Part shown: positions 1-6,279 of the stretch, piece by piece
Layout: every line of letters starts with the position of its first letter
Position numbering within the stretch: the first letter of the stretch is position 1
DNA from: Candidatus Woesearchaeota archaeon
GTDB taxonomy: Archaea > Nanobdellota > Nanobdellia > Woesearchaeales > JACQNA01
DNA length: 8,682 nucleotides
Direction: 5' to 3'
Assembly (NCBI GenBank): GCA_016203335.1
Contig: JACQNA010000024.1
Span: forward strand, 1 to 8,682
Translations under genes and position numbers: made by a program
The notes under the pieces: generated by a model
Database searches by the model: none
What the model was told of the DNA's origin: nothing
Seen by the model: only the letters and a program-made list of their open reading frames with translations

Positions 1-2
1 AG

Positions 3-43
3 ACTGACATTCCCCGGATGGGGCTTCCCCCTTGTCAGTTTTA
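3..43. other. Two-armed inverted repeat followed by T-run (possible terminator or RNA end)
   Basis: ACTGAC at 3-8 is perfectly complementary to GTCAGT at 34-39. Inside it CCCC (12-15) can pair with GGGG (20-23) across a four-base loop. TTTT follows at 39-42. This resembles the 3' end of a structured transcript or a terminator for a gene to the left of the window. I do not recognise a specific RNA family, and there is no T-arm or C/D box pattern. Nothing else is recognised before the TATA box at 116. Confidence 0.3.
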
Positions 44-115
44 CCTCTGTAGCTTAAGAGCCTCGCAAAATTGACGGCAACTACATTTTCAGGGAAGCCC
101 ATCCAAACAACAAAG

Positions 116-123
116 TATATAAA
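116..123 (+). promoter_or_regulatory. Archaeal TATA box for the small basic protein gene
   Basis: TATATAAA, preceded by an A-rich stretch (aacaacaaag) that could serve as BRE. The expected transcription start, about 26 bases from the box centre, falls at about 145, next to the ATG at 147. This suggests a leaderless or nearly leaderless mRNA. It argues against the in-frame ATG at 123, which touches the TATA box. Confidence 0.55.
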
Positions 124-146
124 TGAGCCACCGCTGCCTGTGCAGG

Positions 147-344
147 ATGGGCACCAATCTCTATTCCCAAAGGTACTCGTACCGGTTCGAAGAGGGCAGG
201 CACCGGAAGAAAAGACCAAAGACATTCAGGAGCAAGGATGCCGCGGCGCAGTATGCGAAGCGGCACGGCATCTCCAAGTATGAGCTGCTGAACCTCCGGC
301 TGACCAAGGGGGAGAAGTATAGGATTGTTGCTAAAGAAAAATGA
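147..344 (+). CDS. Small basic protein of unknown function
   Basis: A 65-residue, strongly basic, soluble protein that I do not recognise. Residues 8-25 are rich in Tyr, Arg and Lys (SQRYSYRFEEG, then RHRKKRPK). Residues 26-41 (TFRSKDAAAQYAKRHGI) look like a strand followed by an amphipathic helix, and 44-62 look like a strand pair (KYELLNL, KYRIV). This strand-helix-strand pattern and the charge are compatible with nucleic-acid binding, which is inference only. The start at 147 is chosen because the TATA box at 116-123 predicts transcription beginning there; the longer reading from ATG 123 would begin inside the promoter. The stop overlaps the next gene's ATG by four bases (ATGA), so the two genes are probably co-translated. 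Base composition is like the SUF genes and unlike the AT-rich gene that follows. Confidence 0.6.
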   Translation: MGTNLYSQRYSYRFEEGRHRKKRPKTFRSKDAAAQYAKRHGISKYELLNLRLTKGEKYRIVAKEK

Positions 345-562
345 TATTTCGGTTGGTATTAAGTTTTGTAATCTCTATTATTATAACGATTATCCAGTTT
401 AATATACCAAGTCAAGAGCATATACTGTTATCAATAACCCAAGAGATTATCATAAACGCGGGTCTTTCTGGTATTCCTGCTTTTATAATGACGGTGGGAT
501 TTAATTTAATATTGTTATTTGTAGGAATAACAGTAACCTTCAATCGGTTTAATGAAGGTTAG
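341..562 (+). CDS. Small two-helix membrane protein, hypothetical
   Basis: A 73-residue hydrophobic protein with two predicted membrane segments: residues 3-20 (FRLVLSFVISIIITIIQF) and about 44-67 (GIPAFIMTVGFNLILLFVGI and following). They are joined by a loop with a few charged residues (SQEH and TQE), and the protein ends in a short polar tail (NRFNEG). There is no signal-peptidase site or known motif, and I do not recognise a family. The ATG overlaps the stop of the basic-protein gene (ATGA), giving a two-gene unit. The stop lies nine bases from the convergent end of the SufT gene. The DNA is distinctly AT-rich compared with both neighbours; part of this follows from Ile/Leu/Phe codons, but it may also mean separate ancestry. 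It could be a small toxin-like or accessory membrane peptide, but nothing in the sequence proves this. Confidence 0.55.
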   Translation: MIFRLVLSFVISIIITIIQFNIPSQEHILLSITQEIIINAGLSGIPAFIMTVGFNLILLFVGITVTFNRFNEG

Positions 563-571
563 GTCATCCCC

Positions 572-853
572 TCACACCCCCAGCATCTCCCGCAGCTCTT
601 CACTCGGCTGCCAGGGCGGCTCAAAGGTCAAGTCAATGTGCACCTCTTTGGCGCCTGCTTTCTTCAGCTCATTCTGCAGGTTCTCCAGCAGCATGGGCCC
701 ATACGGGCAGAGGGGAGTGGTAAAGGTCATGGTGATCTTGATGATATCATCAACAGCGGAAAAGTCATAGATCAGCCCCAATGCCCAGATGTCCACCTGG
801 ATCTCCGGGTCATACACCCGCTTAAAGACATCAATCGCCTGCTCGCGGTTCAC
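572..853 (-). CDS. sufT: SufT-like MIP18/DUF59 iron-sulfur maturation protein
   Basis: A 93-residue single-domain MIP18 (DUF59) protein. Family members help assemble or hand over Fe-S clusters to target proteins in the cytoplasm. Visible hallmarks are DPEIQVDIWALGLIYD (residues 15-30), matching the family's DPE...V.(D/I)LGLIYD block, TFTTPLCPYGP (43-53) with the conserved Cys at 49, and the terminal FEPPWQPSEELREMLG (78-92), which matches the family's PPW.p..(M/L)..e.r..LG. Full length for the family. The start is GTG at 853, overlapping the sufC stop by four bases (GTGA) and preceded by a strong Shine-Dalgarno. It is the last gene of the operon. One oddity: Gln20 and Trp23-Ala24 replace commoner residues in the first motif. 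Assignment to the family is firm; the precise role (SufT-type carrier or general maturation factor) is inferred from context. Confidence 0.9.
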   Translation of the reverse strand: MNREQAIDVFKRVYDPEIQVDIWALGLIYDFSAVDDIIKITMTFTTPLCPYGPMLLENLQNELKKAGAKEVHIDLTFEPPWQPSEELREMLGV

Positions 854-1590
854 GCAGCCACCTCCTGCAGGAAGGCATAGCCGCGCTGCTCAATCTCGTT
901 GGCAAGCTCTTTCCCCCCGGATTTGATGATTTTTCCCTGGTACATCACATGCACCCTGTCCGGCACAATATAGTGCAGGATACGGTTGTAGTGCGTGATC
1001 AGCAAAATCCCGCGGTGCTCTTTCTGCAGCGAATTGACGCCCTGCGCGACTACTTTTAATGCGTCGATATCCAGCCCTGAATCGGTCTCATCCAGAACAG
1101 CGAATTTCGGCTGCAGCACGAGCAACTGGAGGATTTCTGCCCGCTTCTTCTCCCCGCCGGAAAATCCTTCATTCAGGTACCGCTTGGTAAACGCGCTGTC
1201 CATGTCCAGCTGCCCCATCTTCTCTTTCAGCAGCTTGTGGAAGTCCAGCACGCCCAGCTTCTCGCTTCCGAGATTGTTCAATGCGGTGCGCAGGAAATTG
1301 GAGAGAGTTACTCCTGGAATCTCTGCAGGATACTGGAAAGAAAGGAACAGCCCGCGTTTCGCGCGCTCATGCGGGGGAAGGGAGGTGATGTCCTCCCCAT
1401 CCAGCAGGATCTTGCCTTCGGTGATCACATATTTGGGATGCCCCATTAATGCATGCGCCAGGGTGCTTTTCCCGGAGCCATTGGGCCCCATCAGGCAGTG
1501 CGTCGTTCCCATGCCAATATCCAGGTCTACTCCGTGCAGAATCTCCTTTCCCTCAACCGCGACATGCAAGTCCTTAATTTCCAGCTTCAT
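850..1590 (-). CDS. sufC: SufC, ABC-type ATPase of the SUF Fe-S assembly complex
   Basis: A soluble ABC ATPase that binds SufB/SufD and drives conformational change of the SufBCD complex during cluster assembly. In the 246-residue product the Walker A motif is GPNGSGKST (35-43), the Q-loop region is SFQYPAEIPGV (84-94), the signature is SGGEKKR (144-150, the SufC form rather than LSGGQ), the Walker B plus catalytic Glu is FAVLDE (163-168), followed by TDSGLDIDALK, and the H-loop His is at 200 (LLITHYNRIL). Length is standard for SufC. ATG at 1590 is preferred over an in-frame TTG at 1599 because MKLEIKDLHV is the usual SufC N-terminus and GAGG sits just upstream. The start overlaps the scaffold gene by 17 bases and the end overlaps sufT by four. 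No transmembrane partner is present, as expected for SufC. Confidence 0.97.
   Translation of the reverse strand: MKLEIKDLHVAVEGKEILHGVDLDIGMGTTHCLMGPNGSGKSTLAHALMGHPKYVITEGKILLDGEDITSLPPHERAKRGLFLSFQYPAEIPGVTLSNFLRTALNNLGSEKLGVLDFHKLLKEKMGQLDMDSAFTKRYLNEGFSGGEKKRAEILQLLVLQPKFAVLDETDSGLDIDALKVVAQGVNSLQKEHRGILLITHYNRILHYIVPDRVHVMYQGKIIKSGGKELANEIEQRGYAFLQEVAA
859..865 (-). promoter_or_regulatory. Strong ribosome binding site for the sufT gene
   Basis: On the minus strand this reads GGAGGTG, a near-complete match to the archaeal anti-Shine-Dalgarno, five bases upstream of the GTG at 853. It lies within the last codons of sufC and decides the GTG start. It fits internal operon genes using SD-led initiation, whereas the promoter-proximal genes here look leaderless. 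Confidence 0.7.
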
Positions 1591-1972
1591 AGTCCTCAAT
1601 CCCCTTGAGCAGCGTTTTCAATGCAAGCAATGCGCATTTCATCCGGACCGGGCCCAGGGCAATGCCGAGCATAGAGAGAATATTTTCCCTGGTTATCTGC
1701 TTGAGCTCATCCACTGATTTTCCCTTGATGAAATCCGTGAGCAGCGACGCGGATGCCTGCGAAATCGCGCAGCCATGGCCGATGAACGCTGCCTCTGCTA
1801 TCTTATTGTCATCCATCCGGACAAAAAGCTCAATCTGGTCTCCGCAGACCGGGTTGAGCTCGCGCCTGCGGAATGAATAAGAAGAGAGCTTGCCGCTGTT
1901 GTGCGGATGCTTGTAGAGGTCCAGGATATGCTCCCGGTAGATCTCTTCTGCTTCCAGCAGCTCACTGTCCAT
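1574..1972 (-). CDS. sufU: SufU/IscU-type Fe-S scaffold or sulfur-transfer protein
   Basis: A 132-residue NifU_N/IscU-fold protein. It receives sulfur from the cysteine desulfurase SufS and either builds a cluster or relays sulfur to SufBCD. The three conserved cysteines and the Asp are present: PVCGD (C43, D45), GHGCAISQAS (C68) and RMKCALLAL (C113). The RxKC motif before the third Cys is SufU-like and differs from the HC of IscU. However, the C68-C113 spacing of 45 is close to E. coli IscU (C63 to C106) and lacks the roughly 20-residue insertion typical of Gram-positive SufU. The start is ATG at 1972, overlapping the sufS stop by 11 bases. The open frame runs further upstream, but that part is a shadow of sufS with no family similarity. 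The end overlaps sufC by 17 bases. The sufU name rests on partnership with SufS; IscU-like function is possible. Confidence 0.9.
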   Translation of the reverse strand: MDSELLEAEEIYREHILDLYKHPHNSGKLSSYSFRRRELNPVCGDQIELFVRMDDNKIAEAAFIGHGCAISQASASLLTDFIKGKSVDELKQITRENILSMLGIALGPVRMKCALLALKTLLKGIEDYEAGN

Positions 1973-3194
1973 AGCCAAAGATGCGCTGCGCTTTCTGGAT
2001 GGCGGCAACCAGCGCATCAACCTCCTCTTGGGTGTTGTAGACAGAGAAGCTTGCCCGGGTAGTTCCTGCCAATCCGAGCAGCTCCATGAGCGGCATGGCG
2101 CAGTGATGGCCGCCGCGGACAGCAATTCCCTCGCTGTCCAGCACTGTTGCGACATCATGGGTATGGATGCCATCAACAGCAAAAGAGATGACACCGCTCC
2201 GCTGCTCAGCGGTTGCCGGGCCGATGATCCGCACTCCGGGCATTTCTCCAAGCTTTGCCAGGGCATATTCGGTAAGCATCATTTCGTGCTGCTGCACCTG
2301 CTCCATGCCGATGGAGCGCAGATAATCAATCGCAGCTGCTAACCCTATCGCTTCCGCAATATTTGGTGTTCCTGCCTCGAACTTCCAGGGAAGATCATTG
2401 AATGTGGAATCAGCATAGCTTACCTCCCGAATCATGTCTCCGCCGTAAAGGAACGGAGGAAGTTTCTCCAGCAGCGCCTTCTTTCCATATAATATGCCGA
2501 TGCCGGTGGGGCCAAGCATCTTGTGGCCGGATGCTGCATAGAAATCGCAGCCGAGTGCTTTGACATCAACAGGAAGGTGAGGCATGCCCTGCGCGCCGTC
2601 AACTACCAGGACAGCGCCTTGCGCATGTGCGAGGGAAGCGAGTTCGGTGATGGGATTAATAGTACCGAGCACGTTTGACATGTGGCATACGGAAACAACC
2701 TTTGTCCTTTTGGTAATCATCTCTTTCGCGTGCTGCATATCCAGGCGGAAATCAGGAGTCAGGCGGATGTATTTTACCACCAAACCCCGTTCCTTGGCAA
2801 GCTGCTGCCAGGGCACAAGATTGGAGTGATGCTCCATCTGCGTCAAGACTATCTCCTCACCCTGCAGCATGCCCTTGGTCAGGGTGTAGGCGAGCAGGTT
2901 CAATGACTCGGTTGCGCTCTTGGTGAATATCACTTCCTCAAATCCTGCGTTGATAAAGCCAGCAACATTCCGGTGCGCCTCTTCATAGGCAGCGGTCGCG
3001 TCCTGGCTCAGGCGGTAGACTCCGCGGTGGATATTGGCATTCATCGTGAGGTAATAATTGCTCATTGCCTGAATCACTGAAGCAGGCTTTTGCGTGGTCG
3101 ATGCGCTGTCTAAATAAATAAGCGGCTTGCCATTGCTTTGCTGCTGCAAGAGGGGAAAATCTCTCCGGAGATTGAGCTGCTGTAGCGTCATCAT
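1962..3194 (-). CDS. sufS: SufS, group II cysteine desulfurase
   Basis: A PLP-dependent enzyme that converts cysteine to alanine and carries the sulfur as a persulfide for Fe-S assembly. In the 410-residue product, the N-terminal strand is YLDSASTTQKP (27-37) and the cofactor-stacking His lies in EHHSN (121-125). Asp199 and Gln202 (VVDGAQG) contact PLP, Lys225 in AASGHKMLGPTG is the Schiff-base lysine, and Cys365 in RGGHHCAMPLM is the persulfide Cys, matching the R.GHHC context of SufS/CsdA rather than the longer loop of IscS. Family length is about 400-415. The start is ATG at 3194 (ATG at 3191 is also possible), three bases after the sufD stop codon begins its run of TAG and preceded by GAGAGGTGA. 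The stop overlaps the scaffold gene. No SufE is found, so SufU is the probable sulfur acceptor, as in Gram-positive SUF systems. Confidence 0.97.
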   Translation of the reverse strand: MMTLQQLNLRRDFPLLQQQSNGKPLIYLDSASTTQKPASVIQAMSNYYLTMNANIHRGVYRLSQDATAAYEEAHRNVAGFINAGFEEVIFTKSATESLNLLAYTLTKGMLQGEEIVLTQMEHHSNLVPWQQLAKERGLVVKYIRLTPDFRLDMQHAKEMITKRTKVVSVCHMSNVLGTINPITELASLAHAQGAVLVVDGAQGMPHLPVDVKALGCDFYAASGHKMLGPTGIGILYGKKALLEKLPPFLYGGDMIREVSYADSTFNDLPWKFEAGTPNIAEAIGLAAAIDYLRSIGMEQVQQHEMMLTEYALAKLGEMPGVRIIGPATAEQRSGVISFAVDGIHTHDVATVLDSEGIAVRGGHHCAMPLMELLGLAGTTRASFSVYNTQEEVDALVAAIQKAQRIFGYGQ

Positions 3195-3195
3195 G

Positions 3196-4368
3196 CTACT
3201 TCACCTCTCCCAGGCGCTCCATGATAACGTGATGGATCTCATCCTGGATGGTGCTGTTGCCTATCTTTTGGAGCAGGGGATGGAAGAAACCCTCGATGAG
3301 CAGCTGCTTTGCGGCATGCTCCGGCATGCCGCGGGACATCAGGTAAAAGAGCTTTTCCGCGTCAATCTGGCTGATGGTGGTGCCGTGGGAGCAGCGGACA
3401 TCGTTGTTCTGTATCTCCAGGTTAGGCACCGCGTCTGCCTCTGCGGTTTCTGCAAGCAGAAGAACCTCCTCTTTTTGGTAGCCATTGCTGGCATATGCTC
3501 CTGGGTTTATCCTGATCAGGCCACGGAATATGGTCTTGGCATAATCATTCACCGCACCCTTCACCAGCATGTCAGAGGTAGTATGGGGTGCTGCATGGAT
3601 GACCTCGCCATACAGGTCAAAATTCTTGTTGCTGTTGCCGAAAAATGCGCTGTTGAGGGTGCTTTGCGCCCCTTCTGCAGCAAGCAGGGTAGATGTCGTG
3701 GACTTGGCAAAGCGGCCTCCTAATATGCACTCCGCCCAATGTACTGCCGCATTCATTTCGACGCGCGCCTTGCGGCTTGCGAAGCTGTATGCCTCTGCAG
3801 AGACATTCTGGACAGTGATATAATTCACCTGCGCGTGCTCGCGGGCGAATACCTCAACCAGCTGGCTCCGGAAGGCAGCAGGAGCAGCATTCGCATGCTC
3901 AATTATTGTTACTTTGCTGCCTGGCTCCGCAATCACCAGAATATTCTCTATCTTGGTGCCTGATGCGGCAAGGCGAAGCTCAACCGTTCCCTGGATATGC
4001 TGCGGGGCATAGACAAAGATTCCATTGGTGAAGGCAACAGCGTGCAGGGCAGCGAATTTATCTGTTTGGGGGAACAATGCCAGAAGGTGCTCCTTGATGA
4101 GCTGCTCATGGGAGGCAAGTGCTTCAGTGAATGGCAGGGCAATGATGCCAGTGTCAGCAATGATCATGTCGGTATCGCCGTCCTGTACCTTGGGGGAGAG
4201 CTGCTCCAGCATAATCTGCCGCAGGTCAAATGATATGGCGATGCCGTAGCGGAACGATGGCATGGGCAGGGCAAGAAATGGGGATAGTGCTGCCTGGCGC
4301 CTGCTTCTCAGCCATGCTGGCTCGTTCAGGGATTCGGATATCTGGAGCGCTGTTTCCTGAGTGATCAT
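3196..4368 (-). CDS. sufD: SufD, subunit of the SufBCD Fe-S assembly complex
   Basis: A 390-residue SufBD-superfamily protein with a beta-helix core. It pairs with SufB and binds SufC. A helical N-terminal part (NEPAWLRSRRQAAL, residues 16-29) precedes the core. Diagnostic motifs are HTTSDMLVKGAVNDYAKTIFRGLI (about 272-295) and EIQNNDVRCSHGTTISQIDAEKLFYLMSRG (about 318-347). Cys326 and His328 fall in the CSHG motif that distinguishes SufD from SufB; the His corresponds, from motif context, to the E. coli SufD His360 linked to cluster assembly. The start is ATG at 4368, eight bases after the sufB stop, with GGGAGAA as the ribosome site. Length is close to bacterial SufD (about 420). The call as SufD, not a second SufB, rests on the CSHG motif, the shorter length and the position between sufB and sufS. 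Confidence 0.95.
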   Translation of the reverse strand: MITQETALQISESLNEPAWLRSRRQAALSPFLALPMPSFRYGIAISFDLRQIMLEQLSPKVQDGDTDMIIADTGIIALPFTEALASHEQLIKEHLLALFPQTDKFAALHAVAFTNGIFVYAPQHIQGTVELRLAASGTKIENILVIAEPGSKVTIIEHANAAPAAFRSQLVEVFAREHAQVNYITVQNVSAEAYSFASRKARVEMNAAVHWAECILGGRFAKSTTSTLLAAEGAQSTLNSAFFGNSNKNFDLYGEVIHAAPHTTSDMLVKGAVNDYAKTIFRGLIRINPGAYASNGYQKEEVLLLAETAEADAVPNLEIQNNDVRCSHGTTISQIDAEKLFYLMSRGMPEHAAKQLLIEGFFHPLLQKIGNSTIQDEIHHVIMERLGEVK

Positions 4369-4376
4369 GGTTCTCC

Positions 4377-5780
4377 CTACCCAACCGTGCCCTCCATCTC
4401 CAGCTCAATGAGCTTGTTCAGCTCAATGGCATATTCTAAGGGAAGGGCTTTGACAATCGGCTCAATAAAGCCAGAGACAATCATCTGCATGGCCTGCTCC
4501 TGGCTCAATCCCCTGCTCATCAGGTAGAAGATTTGCTCTTCACCAATTTTGCCGACTGTTGCTTCATGGGCCAAATCCACTTTGTTGGTGTAAATCTTCA
4601 TGAACGGGTAGGTATTGGAGATGGACTGCTCATCGATCAGCAATGCGTCGCAGACCACGCTGGATTTGGTATTCACCGCATTCCTGGCCACTTTCACATA
4701 GCCGCGGTAGGTGGATATTCCGCCTGCCTTGCTGATGGATTTTGCTTTTATGGTTGATGTGGTGTGTGGCGCCAGATGGATTACTTTGCTGCCGGTGTCC
4801 TGGTTTTGGCCCGGGCCGGCAAAGGCAATGCCTAAGGAGTCTGACCTGGCGTATTCCCCTTTCAGGACACTGCAGGGATAGAGCATGGTGCATCCAGATC
4901 CCATATTCCCATTTATCCACTCTACAGTGCCGTGCTTCTCCACTATTGCTCTTTTGGTGTTCAGGTTATAGGTATTCCTGCTCCAGTTCTCCACGCTGCT
5001 GTACCTGATTCTCGCTCCCTCCATCACAAATAGCTCAACACAGCCTGCATGCAGGGCCTTTGCATCAAATCGGGGGGCGGAGCAGCCCTCGATGTACTGC
5101 ACCTCTGCGCCTTTGTCTGCGATGATCAATGTGTGCTCAAACTGGCCGCCACGCTCTGCATTCATGCGGAAGTATGCCTGCAGGGGCATTTCCACTTTTA
5201 CTCCTGGCGGGACATAGATGAACGTGCCTCCGCTCCAGACTGCAGCATGGAGCATGGCAAACTTGTGGTCATTCACCGGAACGCAGCCAGTCATGAAGAA
5301 TTTCCTGACTAATTCCGGATATTTCTGAAGGGCAACATCCATATTCTCAAAAATAACGCCTTTCTCTTCCCATATCTTCTGGAGGTTGTGGTATACCACA
5401 TCAGAATCATACTGCGCGCCTGCTCCGCTTAATGATCTGCGCTCTGCTTCAGGGATGCCTATTCTCTCGAACGTCTTCCGGATGTCTTCAGGCACCTCCT
5501 CCCATGATGCTGACTCTTTTGCATCAGGCCGGACAAAATACCTGATCCTATTAAGGTCTAATGCGCTCAGGTCAGGGCCCCAGGTAGGCATTTCTGTCTT
5601 GATGAAATTGCGGTAGCCTTCCAGGCGCTTCTGCAGCATCCACTCCGGCTCATTCTTCTGCTTGGAGATCTCTCGGACAAGCTCTTCAGTGATGCCTGGG
5701 GCTGCGCTAAAGACAGAACGCTCTGCATTTGCGCCATCATACCTGCTCCGGTCAATAACGAATTCTTGCATTTGGGACAT
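4377..5780 (-). CDS. sufB: SufB, core subunit of the SufBCD Fe-S scaffold
   Basis: A 467-residue scaffold subunit on which the Fe-S cluster is built, with SufC and SufD. Visible SufB hallmarks: GITEELVREISKQKNEPEWML near the N-terminus, PTWGPDLSALD, the block from GCSAPRF to the RIRYSSVENWS region, EWINGNMGSGCTMLYPCS, the APHTTSTIKAKSISK block, and near the C-terminus VVCDALLIDEQSISNTYPF followed by AHEATVGKIGEEQIFYLMSRG. Cys377 (VVCD) and the AHEA His/Glu (404-406 region) are the residues expected near the SufB-SufD interface. The frame is open upstream to 5864, but ATG at 5780 is chosen: GGTGA lies five bases before it, and the residues upstream have no SufB similarity. This start overlaps the end of the regulator gene by 29 bases, which suggests translational coupling. 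Alternatives are ATG 5801, 5792 or 5771. Confidence 0.96.
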   Translation of the reverse strand: MSQMQEFVIDRSRYDGANAERSVFSAAPGITEELVREISKQKNEPEWMLQKRLEGYRNFIKTEMPTWGPDLSALDLNRIRYFVRPDAKESASWEEVPEDIRKTFERIGIPEAERRSLSGAGAQYDSDVVYHNLQKIWEEKGVIFENMDVALQKYPELVRKFFMTGCVPVNDHKFAMLHAAVWSGGTFIYVPPGVKVEMPLQAYFRMNAERGGQFEHTLIIADKGAEVQYIEGCSAPRFDAKALHAGCVELFVMEGARIRYSSVENWSRNTYNLNTKRAIVEKHGTVEWINGNMGSGCTMLYPCSVLKGEYARSDSLGIAFAGPGQNQDTGSKVIHLAPHTTSTIKAKSISKAGGISTYRGYVKVARNAVNTKSSVVCDALLIDEQSISNTYPFMKIYTNKVDLAHEATVGKIGEEQIFYLMSRGLSQEQAMQMIVSGFIEPIVKALPLEYAIELNKLIELEMEGTVG

Positions 5781-6168
5781 GCGGCTCACCATGGTATTCA
5801 TCACAGCCAGTCTCTTTGGGCTGGCATGCATCTGGAACTTGCGAATATAAGCGGTGAATATCACAGAGCACCTGGCTGGTGCGGATGAGCTGCAGCAACC
5901 GGTTTGTCTCCCGGATCAGGGAAAGGCTGTTGGTGATGGCTGCTGCTGATTTTTTGATCTCGGTTACCATATCATCCTTGAACTCAAAGCTATGGCCGCG
6001 CTTGTTGCTGAGGTATTGGGAAACAGTCGCTTCCTGGATGCCCAATAAGACAGCGATCTGCTTCTGCTTCATCCCTCTCTCTTTCATGGACAGGGCAAGC
6101 TGCCTGCGGAGGGTAGGCAGGATGTAGTAGGTTTCAATCTCTGCGGGATGGAGGAGCTGCTTCACCAT
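5752..6168 (-). CDS. XRE-type transcriptional regulator, probable regulator of the SUF operon
   Basis: A 138-residue protein with one helix-turn-helix (about residues 34-56: KQKQIAVLLGIQEATVSQYLS, followed by the basic NKRG), preceded by ETYYILPTLRRQLA. This arrangement resembles the archaeal COG2522-type XRE regulators, recalled from memory, not searched. A helical linker (65-98) leads to a C-terminal tail with Cys102, His105, Cys115 and Cys122 (LCDIHRL, DACQ, TGCD) that could bind a metal or Fe-S cluster. It is first in the operon and overlaps sufB by 29 bases, so it most likely senses Fe-S or iron status and controls the operon; this is inference. ATG 6168 is preferred over GTG 6180 because the TATA box at 6194-6201 places transcription start near 6170. 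Two palindromic repeats cover this start and suggest autoregulation. The last 9 or so residues are encoded over sufB and may be poorly constrained. Confidence 0.85.
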   Translation of the reverse strand: MVKQLLHPAEIETYYILPTLRRQLALSMKERGMKQKQIAVLLGIQEATVSQYLSNKRGHSFEFKDDMVTEIKKSAAAITNSLSLIRETNRLLQLIRTSQVLCDIHRLYSQVPDACQPKETGCDEYHGEPHVPNARIRY

Positions 6169-6190
6169 AGTGAAGTTCACGATAGTGAAG
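6161..6190 (-). promoter_or_regulatory. Tandem palindromic operator candidate over the regulator start
   Basis: Two adjacent 15-bp copies, TTCACCATAGTGAAG (6161-6175) and TTCACGATAGTGAAG (6176-6190), differ at one base. Each is an inverted repeat TTCAC-N4-GTGAA with five-base arms, the size and symmetry expected for dimeric helix-turn-helix binding. They lie between the TATA box and the first codons, covering the predicted transcription start, so a bound protein would block initiation. The obvious candidate binder is the XRE protein encoded immediately downstream. Binding itself is inferred. Confidence 0.6.
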
Positions 6191-6193
6191 AAG

Positions 6194-6201
6194 TATATAA
6201 A
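6194..6201 (-). promoter_or_regulatory. Archaeal TATA box of the regulator-SUF operon
   Basis: On the minus strand this reads TTTATATA within ACAACCTTTATATACTT, with ACAACC as a possible BRE. The start codon ATG 6168 lies 26 bases from the box edge, as expected for a leaderless transcript. GTG 6180 would lie too close. No other TATA element is evident inside the operon, so this may be the only promoter for the seven genes. Confidence 0.6.
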
Positions 6202-6279
6202 GGTTGTGGAAAAGGAATTGCTATTGGTGAATGGTGCTGTCTATCTACTTGGTGATATGGGTAAGGAATTCTTCTCTGC

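Noticed and set aside
1..122. tRNA or known small RNA at the left edge
   Set aside because: No T-arm consensus, no cloverleaf pairing and no C/D or H/ACA box set could be assembled; only the short hairpin is supported.
71..283. 70-codon + strand frame overlapping the small basic protein gene
   Set aside because: It begins upstream of the TATA box that serves the basic protein, uses a TTG start, and its sequence looks like the out-of-frame reading of that gene.
995..1717. Long open frame (240 codons) on the + strand
   Set aside because: It lies antisense to sufC and the scaffold gene, has low-complexity Ser/Pro/Arg content typical of a shadow frame, and no motif. The minus-strand genes have full catalytic motifs.
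1973..2266. N-terminal extension of the scaffold frame (98 residues upstream of ATG 1972)
   Set aside because: It overlaps sufS in another frame, looks like random Ser/Leu/Arg-rich sequence, and scaffold proteins of this family start just where ATG 1972 places it.
3127..3723. 198-codon + strand frame rich in Cys and Leu
   Set aside because: Antisense shadow of the sufS start and of sufD, with no recognisable domain or ribosome site.
6161..6190. CRISPR-like or transposon-end repeat
   Set aside because: Only two directly abutting copies with no spacer, and no transposase or target duplication nearby; an operator is the simpler explanation.
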